A DNA stretch of 64,000 nt, taken from assembly GCF_002741985.1 (NCBI RefSeq), contig NZ_APHW01000022.1, positions 248,001 through 312,000 on the forward strand, written 5' to 3'. Positions 34,559 to 44,756 of the stretch are shown here, in pieces. The DNA comes from Vibrio rotiferianus CAIM 577 = LMG 21460. Its GTDB lineage: Bacteria; Pseudomonadota; Gammaproteobacteria; Enterobacterales; Vibrionaceae. Position numbers and translations under genes: made by a program. The notes under the pieces are model-generated. The model did no database searches. It saw only the letters and a list, made by a program, of their open reading frames with translations, and was not told where the DNA came from. Every line of letters begins with the position of its first letter. Within the stretch, counting starts at the first letter, position 1.

Positions 34559-35284
34559 GTGAGAGAAACCATCACTATTCATTGGCTTGGTGAGCCATTT
34601 CATTCACTTCCACAGCACTTTCGTGGTGATATAGAGTCCAGATTTGAAGTTTTAGACTACGGCAAGGATATCGCCGTCATGAGTGAAAAAGGTATTGAAC
34701 ACTACCTTATTTACTTAACTCAACCTGATCATAATTTTCTCAAGTCGGTTAGCACTCTATGCTCCAACCTTGATAAAAAACTCATTGTCCTATTCAATAA
34801 AAATGAAGAACTTGTACTACCTCAAGATAATATTTGTTCCGAAATTTATCACTTAGGTTCAAGCCATTTCCCTGACTGGATAGAATCAGTAAGGTTAAAA
34901 TATTTTCAAGGTGCAACATACAATAGAAATATCGATTTAAACTTAGAAATTAACCTCTTACACAATAATTCTAATTTAGATCGTGTTATTCAATACGTGA
35001 CTAAAAACGTTCATCGAGAAATAAAAGAGCAAGATGTCGCTGCGTTATGTCATTATTCTGTAACGTATTTTTCTAAGTTATTTCATCGAAAAGTCGGGAT
35101 AAGCTTTAGAGACTTTGTGACAACTAAACGAATCAGCCTTGCAAAGAAGCTGCTCGTGGAAGATAGCTCAGCCAAAATTGCTTATGTGGCCTACCAATGC
35201 GGATACCGAGACGTGTCTTACTTCTCTCGGATCTTCAAGAAAAAAACGGGCTACTCTCCTGCCGCATATCGTCAAAAATTTTAA
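34559..35284 (+). CDS. AraC-family regulator divergent from the Tad operon
   Basis: This 241-aa regulator has an N-terminal domain that looks receiver-like without obvious phosphorylation residues (HWLGEPFHSL, FEVLDYGKDIAVMS) and a C-terminal AraC/XylS DNA-binding domain (EQDVAALCHYSVTYFSKLFH, KIAYVAYQCGYRDVSYFSRI). The GTG at 34559 is chosen because AGAGGA lies 7 nt upstream; ATG 34544 and GTG 34529 are alternatives. It is divergent from flp, with about 340 bp of AT-rich DNA between the starts containing the 21-bp-spaced repeats. It probably regulates the Tad operon. Confidence 0.82.
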   Translation: MRETITIHWLGEPFHSLPQHFRGDIESRFEVLDYGKDIAVMSEKGIEHYLIYLTQPDHNFLKSVSTLCSNLDKKLIVLFNKNEELVLPQDNICSEIYHLGSSHFPDWIESVRLKYFQGATYNRNIDLNLEINLLHNNSNLDRVIQYVTKNVHREIKEQDVAALCHYSVTYFSKLFHRKVGISFRDFVTTKRISLAKKLLVEDSSAKIAYVAYQCGYRDVSYFSRIFKKKTGYSPAAYRQKF

Positions 35285-35411
35285 CACTCCCCACAACGTT
35301 ATTAAACGCACAGAAATGAGCAATGATACTCACTGATGTGGATTGAACATGCTAAAGTTAACAATGTTTTAACAACTATAAGTACAAGTAAAAGACATGG
35401 AGTCACTTAAC

Positions 35412-37103
35412 ATGAATCAGCCTAACCCTAAAGTCGCTACTGGCTGCGCTCTCCCGCCACCAAATGAAATGATTCTCAAATGGGCAAAGGAACGCCCAAA
35501 CGAAGTCTATCTAAAGCAAATCATCAACAGACAGTTTGTTGAGTTCACTTATGCTGAAGTTGCTGAACAAGCACTAAAACTTGTGTCTGCACTACGAAAC
35601 CTCGGAGTAAAGCCTGGGGACAAAGTGGCATTAGTATCGAAAAACTGTGCCGAATGGTTTATCTGCGATCTTGCGATGATGCTTGGTGACTATGTTAGTG
35701 TGCCAATTTTCCCGACAGCTGGCGCGGATACTATCGAGTACTGTATTACCCACAGTGAAAGTAAAGCTTTGATCGGCGGTAAGTTAGACGATCCAGCCGC
35801 AACGCAACAAGTCATTAATGCAATTCCAGATTTAATTAGTATTGCGCTACCTTATGACACTGCACCTAATTGCCAATATCAGTACAAGGAACTGATCGCC
35901 AATATAATGCCAAGTGAAGAGCGCCCTCAACACACTGACGATAAGCTAATGTCGTTGGTTTATACTTCCGGTACCTCAGGGCTGCCGAAAGGTGCAATGC
36001 TCACTTACGGCGCGTTCAGTTGGTCTGTTCAACAGTTGATTAATCATATTGGCATTCAAGAAAACGACCGTTTGTTCTCTTATTTGCCACTTGCTCATAT
36101 TACCGAGCGTGTATACATCTTCGGCTCATCCATCATGGGTGGTGTTACCACCGCTTTCCCAGAGTCTCTCGATACCTTTATCGAAGATGTGAAAATGCAT
36201 CGTCCGACACTGTTTATCTCCGTACCTCGTTTATGGACCTTGTTCCAGCAACGCATTCAAGACAAACTTCCGCAGAAGAAACTCAACATTCTGTTAAAAA
36301 TCCCGTTTGTTAACTCTCTTATCAAAAAGAAACTGGCAGATGGCCTTGGTTTAGATCAAGCACGTGTTCTTGGTTGTGGTTCTGCGCCCGTGTCACCAGC
36401 TTTGTTGGAGTGGTACCGCAGCGTAGGCTTGAATATCACGGAAGCTTGGGGCATGACGGAGTCTTTCGCCTACAGCACACTCAACTACCCTTTCCGTGCC
36501 GATAAGATTGGCTCAGTGGGTAATGCCGGTCCAGGTATTGAACTTAAGATTGCTGACGATGATGAAATCATGGTTCGCGGTAAAGGCTTGTTCTCTGGCT
36601 ACTATAAGAACGACATTGCTACGCAAGAGTCGTTTGACTCCGAAGGGTGGTTGCACACGGGGGATATTGGCTCAATCGATGCGGACGGTTACCTGACTAT
36701 CCAAGGTCGTAAGAAGGACACCTTTAAAACTTCAAAAGGTAAATTCGTTGCGCCAGTTCCTATTGAGAAGAAACTGTTCGAATACAGCCGCGTCGAAATG
36801 ATGTGTTTGATTGGCCTAGGCTTACCAGGACCTATCTTGTTGGTGGTGCCACACGACTTCCCGGACTTCGACAAAGAACGTTACGCACGAACGACTCGCA
36901 AAGTGATCGCTCGTATGAACGAAGAGCTGGAATCACACGAGCAAATCAAAGGGGTATTGATGATTCAAGACCCGTGGAGCATCGAAAATGGTATTCTGAC
37001 TCCGACCTTGAAGATCAAGCGTCATGTCCTAGAGCAGAAATATCATGAAATTGGTCACAACTGGCCAAAAGGTGAAATGGTTGTGTGGGAAGAAGACCTG
37101 TAA
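35412..37103 (+). CDS. AMP-dependent acyl-CoA synthetase (long-chain fatty acid type)
   Basis: This 563-aa adenylate-forming enzyme activates a carboxylic acid (probably fatty) to its CoA thioester. It shows the P-loop YTSGTSGLPKGAM, the GWGMTE-type motif ITEAWGMTES, the hinge GWLHTGDIGSIDADG and the C-terminal GRKKDTFKTSKGKFVAP with the catalytic Lys. It starts at ATG 35412 behind GGAG; an upstream ATG at 35397 overlaps that ribosome site. It resembles the FAA1-like branch of bacterial AMP-ligases. The gene is monocistronic, with a strong terminator. Confidence 0.82.
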   Translation: MNQPNPKVATGCALPPPNEMILKWAKERPNEVYLKQIINRQFVEFTYAEVAEQALKLVSALRNLGVKPGDKVALVSKNCAEWFICDLAMMLGDYVSVPIFPTAGADTIEYCITHSESKALIGGKLDDPAATQQVINAIPDLISIALPYDTAPNCQYQYKELIANIMPSEERPQHTDDKLMSLVYTSGTSGLPKGAMLTYGAFSWSVQQLINHIGIQENDRLFSYLPLAHITERVYIFGSSIMGGVTTAFPESLDTFIEDVKMHRPTLFISVPRLWTLFQQRIQDKLPQKKLNILLKIPFVNSLIKKKLADGLGLDQARVLGCGSAPVSPALLEWYRSVGLNITEAWGMTESFAYSTLNYPFRADKIGSVGNAGPGIELKIADDDEIMVRGKGLFSGYYKNDIATQESFDSEGWLHTGDIGSIDADGYLTIQGRKKDTFKTSKGKFVAPVPIEKKLFEYSRVEMMCLIGLGLPGPILLVVPHDFPDFDKERYARTTRKVIARMNEELESHEQIKGVLMIQDPWSIENGILTPTLKIKRHVLEQKYHEIGHNWPKGEMVVWEEDL

Positions 37104-37131
37104 TCAATTCATCACCCTACACTATCTTGTC

Positions 37132-37162
37132 AAACGCTCCCAGTTAGGGAGCGTTTTTATTT
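37132..37162 (+). terminator. Terminator of the acyl-CoA synthetase gene
   Basis: AAACGCTCCC/GGGAGCGTTT, a perfect 10-bp stem with loop AGTTA, is followed by a T-tract. Confidence 0.92.
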
Positions 37163-37172
37163 CTCAACCCAA

Positions 37173-37382
37173 TCACTCACGCCAAAAAGGTTTATTAATT
37201 TCCTTTCGCACTTCTCTTTCACTATAACCAATGTCATCCAAAAGATGTTCTGGCAGCTCTGCGAGATGACGCCGTGTTCGGTGGTTCTTTCTCCAAATAG
37301 AGAGTTTAGAAAAGATAAACTGAACCAAACGTTGTTGTGGCTTCGAGGCTAATCGCCCACAAATTTGCACGGTATTGTTCAT
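37173..37382 (-). CDS. DUF1127 small basic protein
   Basis: This 69-aa protein has the C-terminal DUF1127 signature RRHLAELPEHLLDDIGYSER followed by EVRKEINKPFWRE. DUF1127 (YjiS-like) proteins are small arginine-rich proteins linked in other bacteria to RNA turnover and stress or nutrient response. GGAGGAG precedes its ATG. It is divergent from a LysR regulator 97 bp away that may control it. Confidence 0.82.
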   Translation of the reverse strand: MNNTVQICGRLASKPQQRLVQFIFSKLSIWRKNHRTRRHLAELPEHLLDDIGYSEREVRKEINKPFWRE

Positions 37383-37479
37383 ATCTCCTCCTTTTGATTC
37401 ACATTGACCTCTTAATAATCAGTGACTACCCTGTTATTCTCAAACGATAGAATCTGACATTGAGTTAAGGAAAACTAAT

Positions 37480-38409
37480 GTGAAAGAGCGTATGCCTCCG
37501 CTACAAGGGCTGTACTACTTCTACATCGCTGCAAAGGAGGGCAGCTTTAAAGCGGCAGCAAAGCACTTGTTTATTACCCCAGCCGCGATTAGCCAGCAGA
37601 TACGTCAACTAGAAGAGTTTCTTGGTACCGATTTGTTTGTGCGCCAACATCGAAAGATTCTCCTCACTCCAGAGGGGAGTTTGCTATTTACCCAAGCTGA
37701 GCGAGGGTTCGACCACCTCCAACAAGGTGTGCGTTTGATTAACCAAGATCCCAACCCAAATCACCTCTCCATCTCAACATTGCCCTCTTTTGCCCACCAC
37801 TGGTTAGTACCAAGAATCACAGCGTTTCGGCAACGTCATCCAGATATCTCCTTGTTAATGGAACCAACGAACGAGCTGGTGTCATTCCAAGACAGTCAAA
37901 TTGACCTTTGCGTTCGCTATGGACATGGCGATTATCCGCACCTTGAGTCACAGTGGCTAATGGATGAGGTCTTCTACCCTGCTTGCCATCCGGTTTATCA
38001 GAAAGAGCACAATATCTACCATATAGAAGACTTGGAGAAAGCGGAGTTAATTGAAGATTTATGGCCCGATCTAGATTGGAATTTGTGGCTTGAAACGCTG
38101 GGCCATAAAGCAGCGAAGCCGACCCTAAAATACAGTGGTTCGCATTTAGTACTGGAAGGTGCACTTTCTCTACAAGGCGTCGCTTTGGTTAAACACAGTT
38201 TGGCGTATCGTTATATTCAAGAAGGTAAACTGGTTCGAATCGGCGACGTGGGAATTCAACCCAAATATGCCTATTACCTTTGTGCGCCAACGGGGTATTT
38301 AAAGCGTCAAAAAACGCAGCTGTTTAGTCAGTGGATAAAAGAAGAGATTGCTGAATTTGAACGCAGTACCGTTCGTGATTTTGAAACGATTCAATTAAAA
38401 GAAAAGTAA
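37480..38409 (+). CDS. LysR-family regulator, GcvA-like
   Basis: This 309-aa LysR regulator opens with MPPLQGLYYFYIAAKEGSFK, the GcvA-branch N-terminus, followed by the helix-turn-helix KAAAKHLFITPAAISQQIRQ and a substrate-binding domain (LCVRYGHGDYPHLESQWL). The GTG at 37480 lies behind TAAGGA; ATG 37492 is an alternative. It is divergent from the DUF1127 gene, and this pairing is common in Vibrio and Pseudomonas, so that gene is the likely target. Confidence 0.8.
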   Translation: MKERMPPLQGLYYFYIAAKEGSFKAAAKHLFITPAAISQQIRQLEEFLGTDLFVRQHRKILLTPEGSLLFTQAERGFDHLQQGVRLINQDPNPNHLSISTLPSFAHHWLVPRITAFRQRHPDISLLMEPTNELVSFQDSQIDLCVRYGHGDYPHLESQWLMDEVFYPACHPVYQKEHNIYHIEDLEKAELIEDLWPDLDWNLWLETLGHKAAKPTLKYSGSHLVLEGALSLQGVALVKHSLAYRYIQEGKLVRIGDVGIQPKYAYYLCAPTGYLKRQKTQLFSQWIKEEIAEFERSTVRDFETIQLKEK

Positions 38410-38461
38410 AGTCAGTAATAGATGTTGGACAGCCCTATAGCTCGGTTTACCGACAGATATT

Positions 38462-38488
38462 AAAAAGCCCCGCACAAGGCGGGGCTTT
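38462..38488 (-). terminator. fusA2 terminator (bidirectional)
   Basis: AAAGCCCCGC/GCGGGGCTTT with loop ACAAG; on the minus strand TTTTT follows. It also lies beyond the LysR gene on the plus strand. Confidence 0.9.
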
Positions 38489-38514
38489 GAGATCTTAAAG
38501 AGTTAAATTAAGAA

Positions 38515-40602
38515 TTACTTCTTAGCTTCGCGCTCTTTAACTTCTGCGATTACTTGCTCAGCAACGTTTGCTGGACAAGCTGCGTAGCGTGCGAACTCCA
38601 TAGAGAACTGACCACGACCAGAAGTGATAGTACGTAGGTGACCGATGTAACCAAACATTTCTGATAGAGGAACGTCTGCTTTAATACGAACGCCAGTAGT
38701 ACCAGCTTGTTGGTCTTTGATCATACCACGACGACGGTTAAGGTCACCGATTACGTCACCAACGTTGTCTTCTGGAGTGAACACGTCAACGTTCATGATT
38801 GGCTCAAGAAGTTGCGCGCCAGCTTTAGGCATAGACTGACGGAATGCACCTTTAGCTGCGATTTCGTAAGCGATTGCTGATGAGTCAACTGCGTGGAAAC
38901 CACCGTCGAATAGTTCAACTTCAACGTCTAGAGTTGGGAAGCCAGCTAGAACACCAGTATCCATCATTGACGCAAAGCCTTTCTCAACTGCAGGCCAGAA
39001 TTCTTTAGGTACGTTACCACCAACAACTGTTGACTTGAACGTGAAGCCAGAGTTTGGCTCACCTGGTTTGATACGGTAGTCGATCTTACCGAACTGACCA
39101 GAACCACCAGACTGCTTCTTGTGCGTGTAGCTATCTTCAACTGCTTGAGTGATAGTTTCACGGTAAGCTACCTGTGGAGCACCTACTTCTAGCTCAACGC
39201 CGTAAGTACGCTTAAGGATGTCTACCTTGATGTCTAGGTGAAGTTCACCCATACCTTTCAGGATAGTTTCACCTGAATCTTCATCAGTCTCAACTTGGAA
39301 TGATGGATCTTCTGCAACCATTTTACCGATCGCGATACCCATTTTCTCAGTAGAACCTTTGTCTTTTGGAGAAACAGCAATAGAGATTACTGGTTCTGGG
39401 AAGATCATAGCTTCTAGAGTACATTCGTGCTTAGGATCACATAGAGTGTGACCAGTTTGAACGTTCTTCATACCTACTACAGCGATGATGTCACCAGCTT
39501 GAGCTTCAGTAAGTTCGTTACGTTCGTCAGCTTGCATCTCACACATACGACCGATACGCTCAGTCTTACCAGTTGCAGAGTTAAGGATTGTGTCACCCTT
39601 CTTCATGCGACCAGAGTAGATACGGATAAATGTTAGAGCACCGAAACGGTCGTCCATGATCTTGAACGCAAGTGCTTTTAGTGGCGCGTCAGCGTCAACT
39701 GTAGCAACTTCACCTGTCGGCTCACCAGTTTCTGGATCTGTTAGAGGTTGAGCATCAACTTCAGTTGGAGCTGGTAGGTAATCTACAACAGCGTCAAGGA
39801 TAAGTTGCATACCTTTGTTTTTGAATGCAGAACCACAGAACGTTGGGAAGAACGCTAGATCACGAGTACCTTTACGGATACAAGCTTTTAGTTGATCGAT
39901 AGTCGGCTCTTCGCCTTCCATGTAAGCTTCCATTAGGTCGTCGTCTTGCTCTACAGCAGTTTCAACTAGCTCTTCACGGTACTGTTCTACGTCGTCAACC
40001 ATGTCAGCTGGAACGTCTTGGATTTCGTAGTTTTCTGGTAGACCTGTGTCATCCCAAACGTAAGCTTTACGGTTTAGTACGTCTACAACACCAACGAAAT
40101 CGTCTTCACGACCGATAGGTAGAGTCATAACTAGTGGGTTTGCACCTAGTACGTTCTTAACTTGGTCAACAACGTTGAAGAAGTCTGCACCCATACGGTC
40201 TAGTTTGTTTACGAAGATCAGACGAGCAACTTCTGAGTCGTTCGCGTAACGCCAGTTTGTTTCTGACTGAGGCTCAACACCACCAGAACCACAGAATACA
40301 CCGATACCACCGTCAAGAACTTTAAGTGAACGGTATACTTCAACTGTAAAGTCTACGTGTCCAGGAGTGTCGATTACGTTCAGGCGGTGACCGTTCCACT
40401 CACAAGTTACTGCTGCAGACTGGATTGTAATACCACGCTCAGCTTCTTGCTCCATGAAGTCAGTTGTAGACTCGCCGTCGTGTACTTCACCAGTCTTATG
40501 GATTTTACCAGTAAGCTTCAGGATACGCTCAGTTGTGGTAGTTTTACCCGCATCAACGTGCGCGAAAATACCAATGTTTCTGTATTTTGATAAATCAGTC
40601 AT
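38515..40602 (-). CDS. fusA2: Elongation factor G, second type (EF-G2)
   Basis: This 695-aa translational GTPase has GTPase motifs [14 protein letters not shown] (G1), RGITIQSA (G2), DTPGHVDFT (G3), NKLDRMGAD (G4) and SAFKNKGMQ (G5), and EF-G domains II-V including the domain IV loop [14 protein letters not shown]. The N-terminus [19 protein letters not shown] differs from canonical EF-G ([20 protein letters not shown]). The gene stands alone rather than in rpsL-rpsG-fusA-tufA, so it is the second, vibrio-type EF-G. Its codons are strongly biased, suggesting high expression. Whether it is a translocase or a recycling factor cannot be read from sequence. Confidence 0.88.
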   Translation of the reverse strand: MTDLSKYRNIGIFAHVDAGKTTTTERILKLTGKIHKTGEVHDGESTTDFMEQEAERGITIQSAAVTCEWNGHRLNVIDTPGHVDFTVEVYRSLKVLDGGIGVFCGSGGVEPQSETNWRYANDSEVARLIFVNKLDRMGADFFNVVDQVKNVLGANPLVMTLPIGREDDFVGVVDVLNRKAYVWDDTGLPENYEIQDVPADMVDDVEQYREELVETAVEQDDDLMEAYMEGEEPTIDQLKACIRKGTRDLAFFPTFCGSAFKNKGMQLILDAVVDYLPAPTEVDAQPLTDPETGEPTGEVATVDADAPLKALAFKIMDDRFGALTFIRIYSGRMKKGDTILNSATGKTERIGRMCEMQADERNELTEAQAGDIIAVVGMKNVQTGHTLCDPKHECTLEAMIFPEPVISIAVSPKDKGSTEKMGIAIGKMVAEDPSFQVETDEDSGETILKGMGELHLDIKVDILKRTYGVELEVGAPQVAYRETITQAVEDSYTHKKQSGGSGQFGKIDYRIKPGEPNSGFTFKSTVVGGNVPKEFWPAVEKGFASMMDTGVLAGFPTLDVEVELFDGGFHAVDSSAIAYEIAAKGAFRQSMPKAGAQLLEPIMNVDVFTPEDNVGDVIGDLNRRRGMIKDQQAGTTGVRIKADVPLSEMFGYIGHLRTITSGRGQFSMEFARYAACPANVAEQVIAEVKEREAKK

Positions 40603-40819
40603 TGTCTTACTCTGTTAATAAGGTATAAAGTGCGCGCAGAGTATATCACAATCTGTCAAGACGGATACCTTTGCGTGCCATTGGAACAAAAAAAATTTTA
40701 ACGTCGATTTTCCACCATCAAATAATAGTCAAACTTCGCAATTTGTGTGCTTAATTCGATTATATTAAGGATAGATTCAACATTATTATTACCCCTAAAA
40801 TTGGGGCACAAGATAGTGT

Positions 40820-42199
40820 TTACAACTCATCAAATGCTTCAATAGCCTCCGATAGTTTTTTTACACCATGGATTTGCATACCAGGAATACCGCCCTTTGG
40901 CATATTCGCTGCTGGTACGATCGCTTTCTTAAAGCCGTGCTTGAATGCTTCATTCAGACGCTCTTGGCCACTTGGTACAGGTCGAATCTCACCCGCCAAG
41001 CCAACTTCTCCAAACACGACGACATCTTTCGGCAATGGTCGGTCACGAAAGCTTGATAAAAGCGCCATAACTAAAGCAAGGTCTGCACTGGTCTCTGTGA
41101 CTTTCACACCACCAACTACATTCACAAACACATCTTGGTCTGCCATTTGTAGACCACCGTGCTTATGCAGCACTGCTAATAATAGAGAAAGGCGGTTCTG
41201 TTCTAAACCTACCGCTACACGACGTGGGTTTGCCAATTGTGAGTAGTCGACCAACGCTTGAATCTCTACTAATAGAGGGCGTGTACCTTCCCAAACCACC
41301 ATCACAGAAGAACCAGATGTCTCTTCTTCACCACGGGATAGGAAGATTGCCGAAGGATTATTAACCTCTTTCAGCCCCTGTCCCGTCATAGCAAAGACGC
41401 CAAGTTCGTTCACAGCACCAAAACGGTTTTTGTGGCTGCGTAAAGTACGGAAGCGGCTATCAGTACCACCATCGAGTAGTACTGAACAGTCAATAATATG
41501 CTCAAGCACTTTCGGGCCGGCAAGAGTACCATCTTTTGTTACATGACCAACAATAAATACTGCAACGTTGTTTTGCTTCGCATACCTCGTTAATGCCGTT
41601 GCCGATTCACGCACCTGCGCCACACTGCCCGGTGAAGACTGAACGTCAGACACATGCATGACTTGAATCGAGTCAATAACCATAATGCGCAGCTGTTCTT
41701 TCTCAGCGATCTGGCAAATTTTATCAACGTTGGTTTCAGACAGCATCTTAAGATGCTCTTTTGGTAAACCAAGACGAGAAGCGCGCATCGCGACTTGCTG
41801 AAGTGATTCCTCACCAGTGACGTAGAGTGTTGGCATTTGCGCAGACAACAAACACATAGTTTGCAGCAGCAATGTCGATTTACCCGCACCAGGGTTACCA
41901 CCAATCAGAATTGCAGCACCAGGAACAACGCCACCACCAAGCACACGATCGAGCTCTTTAAAACCACTAGTAAACCTTGGTACTTCTTGTAAGTCGATTT
42001 CCGATAAGGTTTGAACTTTCGATTCTGTTGCTGAACCAGCATAACCACTCAAGCGTTCATTGCGCGCAACTGTCGGAGATGCCGCGATACGAACTTCGGT
42101 AATCGTATTCCACGCACCACACGCATTACACTGTCCCTGCCAACGCGGGAAGTCTGCGCCACAATCATTACAAACATACGCTCGTTTTGCTTTCGCCAT
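40820..42199 (-). CDS. radA: DNA repair and recombination protein RadA (Sms)
   Basis: RadA promotes branch migration during homologous recombination. The 459-aa protein has the N-terminal zinc finger YVCNDCGADFPRWQGQCNAC, a RecA-like core with Walker A GGNPGAGKSTLL, the RadA-specific KNRFG motif (SHKNRFGAVNE) and a C-terminal Lon-like domain (VNVVGGVKVTETSADLA). Neighbours plzC and serB follow standard Vibrio order. Confidence 0.96.
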   Translation of the reverse strand: MAKAKRAYVCNDCGADFPRWQGQCNACGAWNTITEVRIAASPTVARNERLSGYAGSATESKVQTLSEIDLQEVPRFTSGFKELDRVLGGGVVPGAAILIGGNPGAGKSTLLLQTMCLLSAQMPTLYVTGEESLQQVAMRASRLGLPKEHLKMLSETNVDKICQIAEKEQLRIMVIDSIQVMHVSDVQSSPGSVAQVRESATALTRYAKQNNVAVFIVGHVTKDGTLAGPKVLEHIIDCSVLLDGGTDSRFRTLRSHKNRFGAVNELGVFAMTGQGLKEVNNPSAIFLSRGEEETSGSSVMVVWEGTRPLLVEIQALVDYSQLANPRRVAVGLEQNRLSLLLAVLHKHGGLQMADQDVFVNVVGGVKVTETSADLALVMALLSSFRDRPLPKDVVVFGEVGLAGEIRPVPSGQERLNEAFKHGFKKAIVPAANMPKGGIPGMQIHGVKKLSEAIEAFDEL

Positions 42200-42350
42200 G
42201 ATGCCTCGATTTTTTCAACACTCGGTTTCTTCAACAAATGTGACCAAGCACCGCCATGTCATACCTTATATGACACGAAGTATTGATATACTTAAGTTTC
42301 GCTTTGCTTAGCCGATATAATCTAAATAACGACATACTTTAACAGAAATA

Positions 42351-44701
42351 ATGCAGCAATCTGAAATACTCTCTTTAGCAGAAAGACTCATCCCTGTTTA
42401 TGGCTCGAACGACTTTGACTTCGTTTTGGGCCAATTAACTGAGGGAGAAGCGCCGTCGGCCAAAATATTGGTCAAGATGGAACTAAAGCGCATCATGACT
42501 CCTTGCACAAAAAGCATCGACTTACGCGGGCGAGTAAAAGGAGAATGCCGAGAGTATATTTTAGATGGTATTGCCCATTGGTTAGATGACGTCGCTTTTA
42601 ATACCTACCACAAAAACATCAAGCGATTTGGTGGATATACGGAAGGTGTTTGGGAGACTTTAGTCAACACCAGAAACAATTTTCGGGTTATGGGCAACTC
42701 AAATGCCGCGAATCAAGCAACCCAACTCACCAACCTCAGAGCCCATTCCTTGCCGAGCCTGTGCATCTCGGGTATGACCTAAAGCGCCAAGAAAAGCGAT
42801 TAAGAGTACAATCGCAAGTAGAAATAAAGCTGGCAAGAGGTCAAGTTCTCCATGGGCTGAGTATCGATCTCTCAAGCTCAGGTGCAAAGTTTAAAGTACC
42901 AAGTGCTTTTAAATACGCGCTTGGAGAAATCATCCAAGTCACCTTCAGTGAAATTTCAGGAAAATCTCAAGTTGCTGGTATCGAAAAGCCTCTTGAGTAT
43001 CGAGTCTTGGCAGTGGATGATTGCTACGAGAATGACTCTGTAAAATATCTAAGAACATTACGCCTTACTGATACCAACATCATCGCACGTGTGATTGATG
43101 AAGCACTAAACAGCGCTTCAAAAAGAGCAAGGCATGATAATCAAGACAAGATTATTCGAGCAAGGACAAGGGGATACGAGCACATCGCCTTAAAGCACAC
43201 TGGTAATTTGCCGTTGTTTTTTGAAGGCAGTAAGTTAAAACTTGCGATGCTAACGCCAAATAATCAGAAGTTGTGGCAATACTGGCATGATGAACGAAAC
43301 CAACAAAGCCTTGGTGCGCTATTTAACCCTCAAAGGGTGGCAAGCCTTATAAAAGCCGGAGTGAAAGGTGCAAGTAACGTACTCTATTCTTTCACTCATG
43401 AACACGAAGGCAAGGTTTACTTCTACTCAATGCTCATGCCAGAGGCAACTCGAGAGCAAAGGCAGCTTTTCTGGCATCTAGGCGCGCGTAGGAAAAGTTG
43501 GAAAGCATTTCGCATTTCAATCTTTGAACTATCGAAAAAAGAAAAAGAAGATCTAGCTGCATTTTCAACAGAGCTAGCCAACAGCTCGGAGTCGCTCTCC
43601 CACGTCGGCATCTTACAAGAGATATCCGATTTCAATGCCGGAGCAGATTACCTACTTACTGAAAAACCTCGCTTGCCAGCAAATACCTTGAATAATTTCC
43701 GCCATCCAAGAAAAGTGGTTGGCAATCCGAAAGGCATCTACTTCGACGCACGCTCTCGACGCAAAGAACCAAGGTATCGCTTTAAGACACCATTAGTGTT
43801 AACAGCCTCAGACAAAATACAGTCATCAGGCTTTACATTAGACCTATCGAAGAGAGGACTTGGGTTAATTCTTGATACACCAACGCCATTACGTTCTGGC
43901 CAAGAAGTAAGAGTCAATTTTAGAGAGCTGCAACTCTACGATAAAAAGCTTCCACTCAGTGAGGTTCCCTATCGCGTCATTCGGGTTAGCCCTGATGGCA
44001 AAGGCATTCAATTAGTTATCGATGAGAATAGTAAGACGATCAAAGTTATCGCATTCCTCAACAGTATTATCGAACACAATCAAGATAAGCTGATACCACA
44101 AAAAGAACTACTACCAAGCAATGCGTTATTAGAACGGCTGCATTGTATTTTGCTTTCGCGAATTGTGAGTACACCAATATTTGTCAGCAAGCAAAGCTCA
44201 TCGACAATAAAAACACCCGTAATGGGGGTGAACTTCCCATTACCGAAACACGTCGAACTATTCGCTCGTCTAGGACACAAACAGCATTACTCTCTTGAGC
44301 CGCTGTTTAAAGGTCGCTCAAGCACATTAATCGCAGAACCTATCAAGCGTATCGATGGCGCTCAGGCCAAACATCATGACGCTTATATTAGTGTTGAGTA
44401 CACCGGTAAAAAAATCACCGGCATTCAGTCAAAGCTTCACGGTGAATTTTCCAGCATAAAAGAACGAATAATGTTCATCAAGAAAGCGCGTATGGCGGGA
44501 GAGTTTCTTGCGGTTAGAATCTCCAGCGCACCGATTTTTGATGCAATGACTTCATTACTGGAAAAAGATTTGAGTGACTTAACTCAATTTGGCGTTCATC
44601 AAGCAAGCAAGCTAGAGAAAGAACTCACTGCACTCGTTGGTTATATCGAATTAGAAGACATCACTGAAGAAGTTCTCATTCGATTGGAGTTAACACAATA
44701 G
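42351..44701 (+). pseudogene. plzC: Two-domain PilZ c-di-GMP-binding protein PlzC (frameshifted)
   Basis: PlzC-type proteins bind c-di-GMP; in V. cholerae the gene lies beside radA, as here. The N-terminal module (MQQSEILSLAERLIPVYGSN to NNFRVMGNSN) is in one frame, and the rest (AEPVHLGYDLKRQEKRLRV onward) is in another. The switch lies somewhere in about 42690-42760, with no homopolymer nearby. The first PilZ has RQEKR and DLSSSG; the second has RKEPR and DLSKRG, so both keep RxxxR and DxSxxG. Joining gives about 783 aa, the size expected for PlzC as I recall it. A one-base loss or two-base gain is needed, so either a sequencing error or a true mutation is present. Confidence 0.8.
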
Positions 44702-44730
44702 AAAAACACCGCCGAGATGGCGGTGTTTTT
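44702..44730. terminator. Bidirectional terminator between plzC and serB
   Basis: AAAAACACCGCC/GGCGGTGTTTTT with loop GAGAT gives T-runs on both strands. Confidence 0.95.
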
Positions 44731-44756
44731 CTATCTTTATTTGGAAGAAGATCCGA

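Noticed and set aside
40785..40806. CCCCTAAAATTGGGG inverted repeat after radA as terminator
   Set aside because: Only four GC pairs and no T-run on the minus strand, so not called.
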